From positions 52,215-116,214 of the forward strand of contig CAZVBE010000005.1 of the NCBI GenBank assembly GCA_964625335.1: a stretch of DNA of 64,000 nucleotides, given 5' to 3'. Both the position numbers and the translations under genes were made by a program. Positions 1 to 7,611 of this stretch are shown here, one piece after another. The DNA comes from CAZGUG01 sp964625335 (GTDB lineage Bacteria > Bacillota > Clostridia > Ch29). The notes under the pieces are model-generated. The model searched no databases. It saw nothing but the letters and a program-made list of their open reading frames with translations, and was not told where the DNA came from. The stretch's first letter is position 1. Each line of letters opens with the position of its first letter.

Positions 1-944
1 TGGGGATGAATCTGCAGCACGGTGGTCACCTGTCCCACGGAAGCCGGGCAAGCATTGTTGGCCAGTTCTATAACGCTGTTGATTACGGGGTTAACAAAGA
101 GACCGAACTGATTGACTATGATGAGGTGGCAAGGCTGGCGGCGCAGCACAAACCGAAACTAATAATAGCGGGTGCCAGCGCATACCCAAGGCAGATTGAT
201 TTTGCCCGATTTAAAGAGATAGCGGAGAGCGTAGGAGCCCGTTTTATGGTTGATATGGCCCACATTGCCGGTCTAGTGGCTGCAGGACTGCATCCAAGCC
301 CGGTGCCCTATGCCGATATAGTGACAAGCACCACCACCAAGACCATGAGGGGCGCCCGGGGCGGGGTTATTCTATGCAAAGAACAGTACGCAGAAAAGGT
401 AGACAAGGCAATTTTTCCCGGTATACAGGGAGGGCCTATCCTGCCCAACGTTATGGCAAAGGCTGTTACCTTTAAAATAGCCATGACCGAACAGTTTAGG
501 GAATACCAGCGTCAAATTATCAAAAATGCCAGGAGGATGGCGGAAAACCTCGGGCAAAATGACTTAAGAATTGTATCGGGGGGCACCGACAACCATCTTA
601 TGCTTGTTGACCTAAGGCCGGTGGGGATATCCGGACAGCAGGCGGAGGATATACTTCACAAAGTGGGCATAACCGTAAACAAAAACATGATACCCTATGA
701 CCCGACCCCTCCGGCTGTTACAAGCGGTATAAGGATTGGTGTTGCAGCAGTTACCTCGAGGGGTTTTGTGGAAGAGGATATAGACAGTATTTCCGGGATA
801 ATTGCAGACCTTGTAAGGAACGCCGATAAGGAAACAGAGCTGGAGACGTACAGAAGCAAGGTCCTGGGGCTTTGCAAAAAGCATCCTCTTTATCTGGAAC
901 CCTTTGAGATGGATAGTTTGTTTAGCACTCTGAATGAAAAGTAG
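1..944 (+). CDS. glyA: Serine hydroxymethyltransferase, 5' end cut by window edge
   Basis: PLP enzyme of the cytoplasm that interconverts serine and glycine while passing a one-carbon unit to tetrahydrofolate. The reading frame runs in from the left edge (bases 3-5 encode Gly), so roughly the first 100 residues of this ~410-residue family are missing. Family signatures seen are MNLQHGGHLSHGS at the edge, VDMAHIAGLVAAG, GGTDNHLMLVDLR and TSGIRIG. The PLP-lysine segment reads TSTTTKTMRGARGG, whereas canonical enzymes have His just before the lysine (TTTHKTLRGPRGG); here it is Thr. Family membership is secure, but the copy is divergent and could be a specialised paralogue. It ends 26 bases before the transporter gene with no terminator between them. 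Confidence 0.92.
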   Translation, partial: GMNLQHGGHLSHGSRASIVGQFYNAVDYGVNKETELIDYDEVARLAAQHKPKLIIAGASAYPRQIDFARFKEIAESVGARFMVDMAHIAGLVAAGLHPSPVPYADIVTSTTTKTMRGARGGVILCKEQYAEKVDKAIFPGIQGGPILPNVMAKAVTFKIAMTEQFREYQRQIIKNARRMAENLGQNDLRIVSGGTDNHLMLVDLRPVGISGQQAEDILHKVGITVNKNMIPYDPTPPAVTSGIRIGVAAVTSRGFVEEDIDSISGIIADLVRNADKETELETYRSKVLGLCKKHPLYLEPFEMDSLFSTLNEK

Positions 945-970
945 AAGAAAGCCGGCTTAATTTTTCAGGG

Positions 971-1897
971 ATGGATGGTGTGAGCATGGGGAAGAATGTA
1001 TGGGGCAGTCTTTTGGTATTAATCTCAGCGGCGGGCTTTGGCATTATGGGCATAGCGGCGAAGATTGCCTATGCCGAAGGCGCAGATGCTGTCTTTGTTC
1101 TGTTTATGAGGTTTGCAACAGGTGCTGCGCTGCTGTGGATTTATAATATCGTCACGGGCAGGATAAAACGGGCCTGGGTTAACAGGGGACAATTGGCCAG
1201 AATGTTTGTTCTGGGCGGCGTATTTTACTTTGTAATATCCATGTGTTTCTTTCTGTCGTTAAACTATATCCCCGCCTGCCTGACGTCCATAGTGCTCTAC
1301 CTATACCCGGTGTTTGTAAATGTGTATATGTTTATATTTGCAAAGGAGAGGATGGGGTATAAAAAGCTTGCGGCGCTTATCATGGCTTTTTTGGGGAGCG
1401 TAATGATGGTATGGGCTCCGGGCATTTATGTAAATATCATAGGAGTGCTGCTTGCCCTGACCGCCGCAGTGTGCTATGCAGCGTATATAATTATGCTGGG
1501 GGGAAGTTTTGCAAAGGTGCTGGACGAGCTTGACCCGATAATAGTATCCGCCTACATCGTTACCTCTTCTGCCGTGTCAATGCTTGTAACGGGATTTTTT
1601 GCCGGCCAGCTGTATAATAGTATTACACCAAAGGGCTGGTGGGCGGTTATAGCCATTGCGTTCTTTTCCACGGCCCTTGCCATAATAACCTTTTACCTTG
1701 GGGTTAAGGAGGTGGGCCCGTCAAGGGCGTCTATCCTCAGCACCTTTGAGCCTGTGGTAACGGTTGTGCTGGGGGTACTTGTACTTAAAGAATACCTTAG
1801 CCTGGTACAGTTTACCGGTATAGTACTTGTAATCTGTGCGGTGGTACTGATAAACATGGCGGGTGCAAAGCAGCAGGAAACAGCCCGGCAGCAATAG
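971..1897 (+). CDS. EamA/DMT-family transporter
   Basis: Integral membrane protein of 308 residues with about ten hydrophobic segments in two similar halves, the arrangement of the drug/metabolite transporter superfamily (EamA type). Family marks include PACLTSIVLYLYPVF in the first half and VGPSRASILSTFEPVV in the second, the position of the repeated GPxxAS/E motif. The substrate cannot be told from sequence; relatives export amino acids, nucleosides or other metabolites. The start is ambiguous: ATG at 971 has only weak upstream purines, and a second in-frame ATG at 986 follows GGATGG. It lies 26 bases after glyA and may be cotranscribed. Confidence 0.88.
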   Translation: MDGVSMGKNVWGSLLVLISAAGFGIMGIAAKIAYAEGADAVFVLFMRFATGAALLWIYNIVTGRIKRAWVNRGQLARMFVLGGVFYFVISMCFFLSLNYIPACLTSIVLYLYPVFVNVYMFIFAKERMGYKKLAALIMAFLGSVMMVWAPGIYVNIIGVLLALTAAVCYAAYIIMLGGSFAKVLDELDPIIVSAYIVTSSAVSMLVTGFFAGQLYNSITPKGWWAVIAIAFFSTALAIITFYLGVKEVGPSRASILSTFEPVVTVVLGVLVLKEYLSLVQFTGIVLVICAVVLINMAGAKQQETARQQ

Positions 1898-1956
1898 ACC
1901 CAAAGGGGAGTTGTGGTATATAATAGTAGTGAGAACGAATTTTAGGAGGAGAAGCA

Positions 1957-2445
1957 ATGGGTTTTTGGGATGATATCAGCAGGAAGGTTTCCTACGGCAC
2001 AAAGGTCGTCACACAGAAATCGGGGGAATTGTTTGAGATTGCCAAGGTCAGAATGGACGTTGCATCCGAGAAGGATAAAATAGGAAGATTGTATGAAGAG
2101 ATTGGCAAGGTTATGTACAAGGATTATAAAGCGGGCAATCTGAAACAGAAAGAAATTATAGAAAAATGTCAGTTAATAGATGAGTTAAACTATAAGATAA
2201 AAAGGTTGAACCAGAAGGTTGTCCAGATAAAGGGGGGCAGCCTGTGCAGAAAATGCGGTGAAGTGGTGGATGCGTCCCAGCGTTACTGTCATACGTGCGG
2301 CAGGGAACTTGAAAGGGCAGCCAGGGTTGTTGATGAGGGTGCCAATTACAGGGTAGAGGTGGCAAACGGCTCGATGTGCGGTAAATGCGGAGCTTTAGTC
2401 CAGGAAGGGTCGGAGTTTTGCCCATCCTGCGGAAACAAGACATAA
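1957..2445 (+). CDS. Double zinc-ribbon protein
   Basis: 162-residue soluble protein. Residues 1-90 are charged and predicted helical. The C-terminal part carries two treble-clef/zinc-ribbon knuckle pairs: CRKCGEVV with CHTCG, and CGKCGALV with CPSCG, eight cysteines that would bind two zinc ions. The function is unknown; such zinc-ribbon tails usually serve in protein-protein contact. The start is well set by TTTAGGAGGAGAAGC directly before the ATG. A short terminator follows at once, so the gene is probably a single-gene unit. Confidence 0.8.
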   Translation: MGFWDDISRKVSYGTKVVTQKSGELFEIAKVRMDVASEKDKIGRLYEEIGKVMYKDYKAGNLKQKEIIEKCQLIDELNYKIKRLNQKVVQIKGGSLCRKCGEVVDASQRYCHTCGRELERAARVVDEGANYRVEVANGSMCGKCGALVQEGSEFCPSCGNKT

Positions 2446-2447
2446 TT

Positions 2448-2470
2448 CCCGGTAAACGCCGGGTTTTTTT
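2448..2470 (+). terminator. Rho-independent terminator after the zinc-ribbon gene
   Basis: Stem CCCGG (2448-2452) and CCGGG (2459-2463) around a six-base loop, followed by seven T (2464-2470). It starts two bases after the stop codon. Confidence 0.8.
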
Positions 2471-2535
2471 ATTGGGACATTATTACCGTTAAACTCACAT
2501 ATTTTATTAAAAAGGCTTGTGGAGGGGAAAGGCAA

Positions 2536-3504
2536 ATGGGTGAAGAGGACAAGATAAGAAACAGGGTCCGTGAATATTTTGAAAGCCGGTATAATGGCCT
2601 TGAGTGCGGAAGGATGGCTCGCTTTGACAGCTACTGCTTGGGTACAGGTATGGAAGCCGAAAAAAAAAGATACGCATTTGAACTGGAAAGGGCAAAGGAG
2701 TTGGGACTTTGTTACCATTCCTGGGAATTTGACCTCGAATTTACAAAAATAACAGTAAAATGCGGCCGGGCATGGGTAAGGGTTAAAGAGCAGCACCGGG
2801 TGGTTTTCAAATTAACCAGGGATACAACTTCTGCCATGAAGGGGCTGATACACACATTAACACTGCAAACAAGCAATAACCGGTGGTACATTACCTCCCA
2901 CATATATAAAGATGAGTTAACGGAGGTACTAAAAGACAGGTGGTTTGCCAAAAGCTTTAAACCCGATTGCTGCCGGGCTCTGGCGCAAAGGCATAATGTA
3001 CCCGTATTAAGGCTGCAAAAATACGATCGCATGGCTGCCGTTGAATATGCACATATATGGGCTTTGGACAGGAACCCAAAGTTTTATGATTTTGAAAACC
3101 TAGGAGGAGATTGCACCAATTTTTGTTCCCAGGTTCTCCATGCGGGTGGATGCCCTATGAACAATACAAAGGCAAGCGGTTGGTACTATTACAGCCTTAA
3201 TAACCGATCCCCGTCCTGGACCGGAGTAGAATTCTTTTACGGTTTTGTTACCGGTAATAAAGGCATAGGTCCCCGGGGGCAGGTAGTATCCCCCTCGGAG
3301 ATTGAACTCGGGGATGTGATACAGCTGGATTTTTCCCATAACGATGCATTCAACCACTGTCTTATTGTGGTTGCAAACCCCGAACCGGGTAACATCAACA
3401 GGGTACTGATCTCATGCCATACCGTTGACAGGGATAACTATCCCCTTGTTTTTTACCACTGGAGGGGAATCCGGTATATACATGTAACAGGGTATGGACA
3501 GTAG
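2536..3504 (+). CDS. Putative amidase-domain (Amidase_6) protein
   Basis: 322-residue protein. The C-terminal half (from about residue 155) matches the putative amidase domain family Amidase_6 (PF12671): YDRMAAVEYAHIWAL, then GGDCTNFCSQVLHAGG with the presumed nucleophilic cysteine, then GWYYY and a later conserved His in SHNDAFNHCLIV. This NlpC/P60-like fold suggests a cysteine amidase or peptidase, possibly on cell-wall material, but no enzyme of this subgroup is known to me with a proven substrate. No signal peptide is visible, which is odd for a wall enzyme. The N-terminal half is a SnoaL/NTF2-like alpha+beta stretch of unknown role. Start supported by GGAGGGGAAAGGCAA before the ATG. Confidence 0.78.
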   Translation: MGEEDKIRNRVREYFESRYNGLECGRMARFDSYCLGTGMEAEKKRYAFELERAKELGLCYHSWEFDLEFTKITVKCGRAWVRVKEQHRVVFKLTRDTTSAMKGLIHTLTLQTSNNRWYITSHIYKDELTEVLKDRWFAKSFKPDCCRALAQRHNVPVLRLQKYDRMAAVEYAHIWALDRNPKFYDFENLGGDCTNFCSQVLHAGGCPMNNTKASGWYYYSLNNRSPSWTGVEFFYGFVTGNKGIGPRGQVVSPSEIELGDVIQLDFSHNDAFNHCLIVVANPEPGNINRVLISCHTVDRDNYPLVFYHWRGIRYIHVTGYGQ

Positions 3505-3629
3505 TCCCCGCCGGGGGTATTTCAAGCCTGACCACTGTAGACCCTGAGGGTATTATGGGTTATAATATGGTTTGGGCCGTGACAACCGCGGCGGATATAT
3601 TGTATATTGAAATTGTTAGGAGGAGTAAA

Positions 3630-4484
3630 GTGGGTCAGTTTAGTGAACTATGGAGTTATTGCAAAGAAACCTTTGGAGTAGTAAAGCGCAGGCTTTTTTT
3701 ATTCGTGCCGAGGCTGCTTATGATGGGGATTATGTTTGCCCTTATTGTACTAATGATAGGGACGGTTTTTGTAAGAGGCCTGCCGGGCGGAGGGTTTCTG
3801 GGATTCCCGCTGGCGATTGTGTTTTTCACCGGTTTGTTTTTGATTGCAAATCTCATTGTGGAAAGCGGACAGATTAACCTTTTGGCAAAGGCGGCTATGG
3901 GCAATACCGTAGGCATGCAGGATTTCACCGAAGGTATCAGGAGGTTTACCGGCAGGATATTTGTCGGCGGACTTTTGTATATCCTGCTCGTTTTCCTCAT
4001 TGGTATTTCAGCCCTGGTTTTTGTTGCCATTCCTTTGCTTGGGATATTGGCAGGGATAGCCATGGTAATAGCGCTGATGGTGGTAAGCGTTTTTCTGAGC
4101 GCATGGAAAGCGGCTGTGGCCTTTAAAGATTTAGGAGTTATAGAGGCTTTTGGCGACAGCTATAGATTTACAAAAAAGTTCTTCTGGCCTATGGCCGTTG
4201 TGGTTTTTATAAGAGGTATGTTTGACGGGAACAACAATAATGGAGGCTCCGGTGGCAACGGGGGCAATAACTTCAATGCAGGCGGTATGGATGTTAATTT
4301 AAACATGTCGAATCTAAACATATTTGGCCTGGATGTGGGTTCAGTCCTTGGCATAGGTACGCGTATGGCTGTTCTGGCTATTATACCCGTGGCAGCTGCC
4401 GCCGCTATTATTTCTATAGCGGCAACGGTATATATAGACCAGCTTGTATTTATAATTTATGCCCGGCGGGAAAACCTGGAATAA
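3630..4484 (+). CDS. Polytopic membrane protein with Gly/Asn-rich loop
   Basis: 284-residue membrane protein of unknown function with about six hydrophobic segments. The start is set at GTG 3630 because AGGAGGAG lies 5-12 bases upstream; longer in-frame starts to 3555 lack such a site. Between the fourth and last membrane segments sits a low-complexity loop rich in Asn and Gly (bases about 4225-4290, for example GNNNNGGSGGNGG) followed by MDVNLNMSNLNIFGLDVG. The fold resembles the DUF4013-like or glycerophosphodiester phosphodiesterase membrane-domain type, but I cannot assign it firmly. Confidence 0.7.
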   Translation: MGQFSELWSYCKETFGVVKRRLFLFVPRLLMMGIMFALIVLMIGTVFVRGLPGGGFLGFPLAIVFFTGLFLIANLIVESGQINLLAKAAMGNTVGMQDFTEGIRRFTGRIFVGGLLYILLVFLIGISALVFVAIPLLGILAGIAMVIALMVVSVFLSAWKAAVAFKDLGVIEAFGDSYRFTKKFFWPMAVVVFIRGMFDGNNNNGGSGGNGGNNFNAGGMDVNLNMSNLNIFGLDVGSVLGIGTRMAVLAIIPVAAAAAIISIAATVYIDQLVFIIYARRENLE

Positions 4485-4509
4485 TTCAAGCCTGTTTCCG
4501 GGCTTCGGT

Positions 4510-4686
4510 TCAAGTCTGCCTGCGGGGTTGGCGAGGGGTGAACATGCCGCTGGTTTCATTGTCGTCATAGGGTACGATTTCACTGTCGGCATCTGTCTCA
4601 ATCAGGTTATAGTCAACGGAAATACAACCTGATTTATGCGATACCTTCATATATCTCCGGCGGCCCTGGCTGCTTGTGCCTGGCAT
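4510..4686 (-). CDS. 58-aa ORF translationally coupled to the SDH protease
   Basis: Short minus-strand frame starting at 4686, directly after the stop of the upstream protease gene (TAAATG). AAAGGAG lies about 10 bases before the ATG and within the end of the protease gene, a normal spacing for coupled translation. The product begins MPGTSSQGRRRYMKVS, with an acidic middle (SVDYNLIETDADSEIV) and a basic tail ending PRRQT. I do not recognise a family. The acidic core uses ordinary codons for this genome, and the coupling argues for a real gene, but no homology evidence is available here. Confidence 0.5.
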   Translation of the reverse strand: MPGTSSQGRRRYMKVSHKSGCISVDYNLIETDADSEIVPYDDNETSGMFTPRQPRRQT

Positions 4687-5679
4687 TTATTGTCCGCTCC
4701 TTTCAAGGGTTTTCCAACCCTGGTGTGTTATACTTACATTATTCTGGTAGGCTTGGTTAGGCGCAGCGGATTTTTGGATTACACCCTCAAAAACATAGCC
4801 GTCAAGCCTGTTAATGCTGTCTATAACGCCGCAGTTTACCGAAAAGTTACCATTCATATCTGCAATTTCTTCCGGTATAAAGGGTCTTTCAAGCTCAAGC
4901 TGATCCTTGTAGTTTTCATACAGCTCCCACATAAGGGTTTCAAGCTGTGGTTCGCTGAAGGTCACCGGCAGTTTCAGGGTATCCCTGGCTTCCATCCTGC
5001 TAATCATGTAATTATGGGCAAACAGCTTTTCGGTCAGAGTATTTACTATTTCATCTATTTCGCTTTGCCGGGACGCATCCATGTGGGTTAGCAGCAGTCT
5101 CCGGGCAATAAGCCGAATGAGTGAATAGGTCCTGTGTATGGTTCCAACCGCCAGCGGGTGGACCTGTTCTATCAAATGCTTAAATACCCCTGCCAGTGCA
5201 TCGTCGCCCTGTATCCCAACCTCGTTTTTTGCAATCGAAAAGTACGAGTATACATCCTCCACATTAATTGCAAGTTTCATCTGCGGGTTTGCCGGATCAA
5301 CCGGATTAAACACGCTTGTTATATTGGGGTCCACCGGGCTAAGCTCTCCCAGCTTACCCATGATTATCTCGGACGCGCCCAGCGATATAAGCGTACCGGC
5401 ACTGTAGGCCTTGTAAGGAATAAGTACGGAAAAGTTGTCGGTATACTCGTATAGAAGATGCACAAGCCTTAATGCGGTCAGCACGTCCCCTCCCTTCGTG
5501 AATAAAAATAAATCGATTTTTTCACTTGGGCCAAGGAGTTCCAGGTGTTTGTAAAAAACAGGAATAATATCCGGCGCAATCCGGGTGCTTATTGTCTGTC
5601 TGTCTCCGCCGATATAGCATAATACATTTGAGCCCCTCAACCGGGAAATTTCTGTTATCAAGCCGCTGGTATTATTCAT
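4687..5679 (-). CDS. SDH/SppA-type ClpP-fold serine protease
   Basis: 330-residue protein of the serine dehydrogenase proteinase family (SDH_sah, PF01972), which shares the ClpP/crotonase fold with signal peptide peptidase SppA. The diagnostic pieces are FTKGGDVLTALRL (oxyanion region), then KAYSAGTLISLGASEIIMG with the presumed catalytic serine in SAGT, then LSPVDPNI. A lysine in KAYSAG or a later residue would act as base; that part is inference. Despite the family name, the role is proteolytic quality control or regulated cleavage rather than serine metabolism. No membrane segment is seen, so it is probably cytoplasmic. It forms a two-gene unit with the 58-aa ORF. Confidence 0.85.
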   Translation of the reverse strand: MNNTSGLITEISRLRGSNVLCYIGGDRQTISTRIAPDIIPVFYKHLELLGPSEKIDLFLFTKGGDVLTALRLVHLLYEYTDNFSVLIPYKAYSAGTLISLGASEIIMGKLGELSPVDPNITSVFNPVDPANPQMKLAINVEDVYSYFSIAKNEVGIQGDDALAGVFKHLIEQVHPLAVGTIHRTYSLIRLIARRLLLTHMDASRQSEIDEIVNTLTEKLFAHNYMISRMEARDTLKLPVTFSEPQLETLMWELYENYKDQLELERPFIPEEIADMNGNFSVNCGVIDSINRLDGYVFEGVIQKSAAPNQAYQNNVSITHQGWKTLERSGQ

Positions 5680-5831
5680 CGTTAAAAGAGTCCTCCAATC
5701 CTGAGTATGCCTTATTATTTTCTGAGTACGGTGCAGCTATTATTCACGATTTTTACTTTTATTGAACGAATAAAAAGCAAGGAATTTATACAAAATATAT
5801 TGGAAAATAAAATTTTAAAGGAGGAACGTCA

Positions 5832-6455
5832 ATGCAATTTTCCAACCAACAGACCGGTACGGGAGCCCAGCTTTTTCATTTTACACCAATTGCAACCAGC
5901 TTCAGCAATGTGGGGACAACTGTAACCTATGGAATTCCGAATGCTACTGCAGTTAATGCTTACAACACGACACAGGCATTCTCGGGACAGGCCGGCAATT
6001 ATTTTGCTTCGCCATGGAGTACAGTTCCTTACAATACCATGCAGCCGGTTATCACGGGCGGCCAGTACAATCAACCTGTCAGCGGCGCTCAATTCGGGTA
6101 TGGCCAGCCGCGGCATTTTATCCAGAACCAGTGGAGTTCCATGATACAGCCTTCGGTGGATATCTCGGAGACATCCAGTGATGTGGTGGTATCAGCCTAT
6201 GTGCCAAGCGTCGATCTTAACAACCTAAGCCTTAATGTAACCGAGAATTCGGTGACCATATCAGCTTCGGCGTGGACCGGAAGCCAAAGTGTTGTTATCA
6301 ACAGGACTGTAGCCCTTCCGACCAGCATTAGAGCGGAATCCGTTGATGCCAGCATGCAGAACAGCGGTGTCCTGGAGATCAGGATGCCTAAGTCAGAGAA
6401 AAATATAAGAAACAGGACGAGTGCTGCACAGGCCGGCAATCAGATAAGCCAATAG
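5832..6455 (+). CDS. Hsp20/alpha-crystallin domain protein with Q/N/S/T-rich N-terminus
   Basis: 207 residues. The C-terminal ~95 residues (from about 105) form an alpha-crystallin domain: PSVDISETSSDVVVSAYVPSV, LNVTENSVTISAS, RTVALPTSIRAESVDA and the closing GVLEIRMPKSE. The first ~105 residues are low-complexity and rich in Gln, Asn, Ser, Thr, Gly and Tyr, unlike housekeeping small heat-shock proteins. Spore-coat proteins CotM and CotP of Bacillus subtilis are also Hsp20-like, so a coat or aggregation-related role is plausible but inferred. AAGGAGGAACGTCA precedes the ATG. Confidence 0.85.
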   Translation: MQFSNQQTGTGAQLFHFTPIATSFSNVGTTVTYGIPNATAVNAYNTTQAFSGQAGNYFASPWSTVPYNTMQPVITGGQYNQPVSGAQFGYGQPRHFIQNQWSSMIQPSVDISETSSDVVVSAYVPSVDLNNLSLNVTENSVTISASAWTGSQSVVINRTVALPTSIRAESVDASMQNSGVLEIRMPKSEKNIRNRTSAAQAGNQISQ

Positions 6456-6469
6456 CCAAGTTAAAGGGA

Positions 6470-6508
6470 TACAGCGGTAGAGCGGTAGCTGCCGCTGTAT
6501 TTTTTTTT
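6470..6508 (+). terminator. Terminator after the Hsp20-like gene
   Basis: Stem TACAGCGG (6470-6477) and CCGCTGTA (6492-6499), followed by nine T (6500-6508). Confidence 0.85.
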
Positions 6509-6629
6509 GTTTGTTATTGACATCGTATATGTTTTCTCCGGTACATTTCATTGACAAAAAGGAGGTATTCCACAGGCGAGCAAGAATATATCAGGTATAG
6601 TATTAAGCGCCCGGAAATAAGGGGAGGAG

Positions 6630-7259
6630 ATGCCTGTGGGGATACTTGCAGCGATAGCCATAATATTGCTGATAATTCTTTTGCTGCCCATAAAGTTTTG
6701 TGTAACTGCGGATAATACAGACGGACTGATTGTAGAATCAGCGGTTTCCTATGGGCAGGGGTTAGTTTCTTATACTTACGGGAGTTGTAATACCGATAAC
6801 AAAGCGGTTGTGAAGCTGCTGGGTTTGCCGGTATATAATTTTTCCTCCCGGCCCTGTCCCGACGATCCCGGGAAAACAGACACCATAGGAGGATTTGTGC
6901 AAAAAATAAGGGCCAGAAAAAGGCTGCTATATTTACTGCCGGGCATAATCCGGGACACAATCAGTGCAATAATTGGGAAAAAGGTCAGAATAGCACTGAA
7001 ACTGGGTTTTGAAGATCCGGCGTACACCGGCATGGCAGCAGGCCTTGCAGCGTGTATTTTCAGTTATTGCAGCGGTGTGCTGCGGTATACACCGGATTTC
7101 TCAGGGGACAGCTTTGAGGTAGATTTATACATAAAAGGGGTAATAATACCGTTAGCGCTTATATTAATCGGTGTCAAATATGGTATTGTTTATATCAGGG
7201 AGCAAATCCTGACCAGAAATAACGTAAAGGGAGGTAAAAGGTATGGATTTAAAGGATAA
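6630..7259 (+). CDS. DUF2953 membrane-anchored protein (YtfI-like)
   Basis: 209 residues with an N-terminal membrane segment (about 4-22) and a second hydrophobic segment near residues 165-185. The composition and position match DUF2953 proteins such as Bacillus subtilis YtfI, which lies directly before ytfJ. The same order is seen here: the 3' end overlaps the start of the GerW/YtfJ gene by 17 bases. The function is unknown; the conserved pairing points to sporulation or germination. The start follows GGGGAGGAG. Confidence 0.8.
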   Translation: MPVGILAAIAIILLIILLLPIKFCVTADNTDGLIVESAVSYGQGLVSYTYGSCNTDNKAVVKLLGLPVYNFSSRPCPDDPGKTDTIGGFVQKIRARKRLLYLLPGIIRDTISAIIGKKVRIALKLGFEDPAYTGMAAGLAACIFSYCSGVLRYTPDFSGDSFEVDLYIKGVIIPLALILIGVKYGIVYIREQILTRNNVKGGKRYGFKG

Positions 7260-7611
7260 CCTAAAGGCAATTTTTCAGGAGATGGAAGATTTTCTGACTA
7301 CCAAGGCTGTTGTTGGAGAACCTATCGAAGTGGGTGGCATAACCCTCATTCCGGTGATTAATGTAACCTTTGGAATGGGTACCGGTGGCGGCAGCACAGA
7401 TCAGGCAAAGGATAACAACCGGCAGGGCGGAGGAGCAGGAGCAGGACTGGGCGCTAAGATTTCCCCCACAGCGGTTATCGTAATAAAGGAAGGGGATATA
7501 TCGGTAATACCCCTAAACGGTAACGCAGGCATAGAAAGGCTGATAGAGATGGTACCTGACATTGTTAAGAAAATTAAAAAGAAAACGAACCGGGTAGAAA
7601 AAAAGGTGTGA
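7243..7611 (+). CDS. gerW: Spore protein GerW/YtfJ family
   Basis: 122-residue protein of the GerW (YtfJ) family, needed in Bacillus for normal germination through the GerA receptor. Typical features are the N-terminal helix with VVGEPIEVGGITLIPVINV, the Gly-rich centre FGMGTGGGSTD, and the AKISPTAVIVIKEGDISVIP strand region. The length is close to that of the family. AGGGAGGTAAAAGGT precedes the ATG inside the preceding gene. It overlaps the following rhomboid gene by four bases (ATGA-type), so the three genes look translationally linked. Confidence 0.9.
   Translation: MDLKDNLKAIFQEMEDFLTTKAVVGEPIEVGGITLIPVINVTFGMGTGGGSTDQAKDNNRQGGGAGAGLGAKISPTAVIVIKEGDISVIPLNGNAGIERLIEMVPDIVKKIKKKTNRVEKKV

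Noticed and set aside
2156..2443. Long open frames opposite real genes, for example minus-strand frames in zinc-ribbon, GTPase and penicillin-binding genes
   Set aside because: They lie fully inside well-supported genes on the other strand, lack binding sites and show no protein family features.
3555..3629. Longer N-terminus of the membrane protein that starts at 3630
   Set aside because: The extra 25 codons have no ribosome binding site and are not membrane-like, while AGGAGGAG fits GTG 3630.
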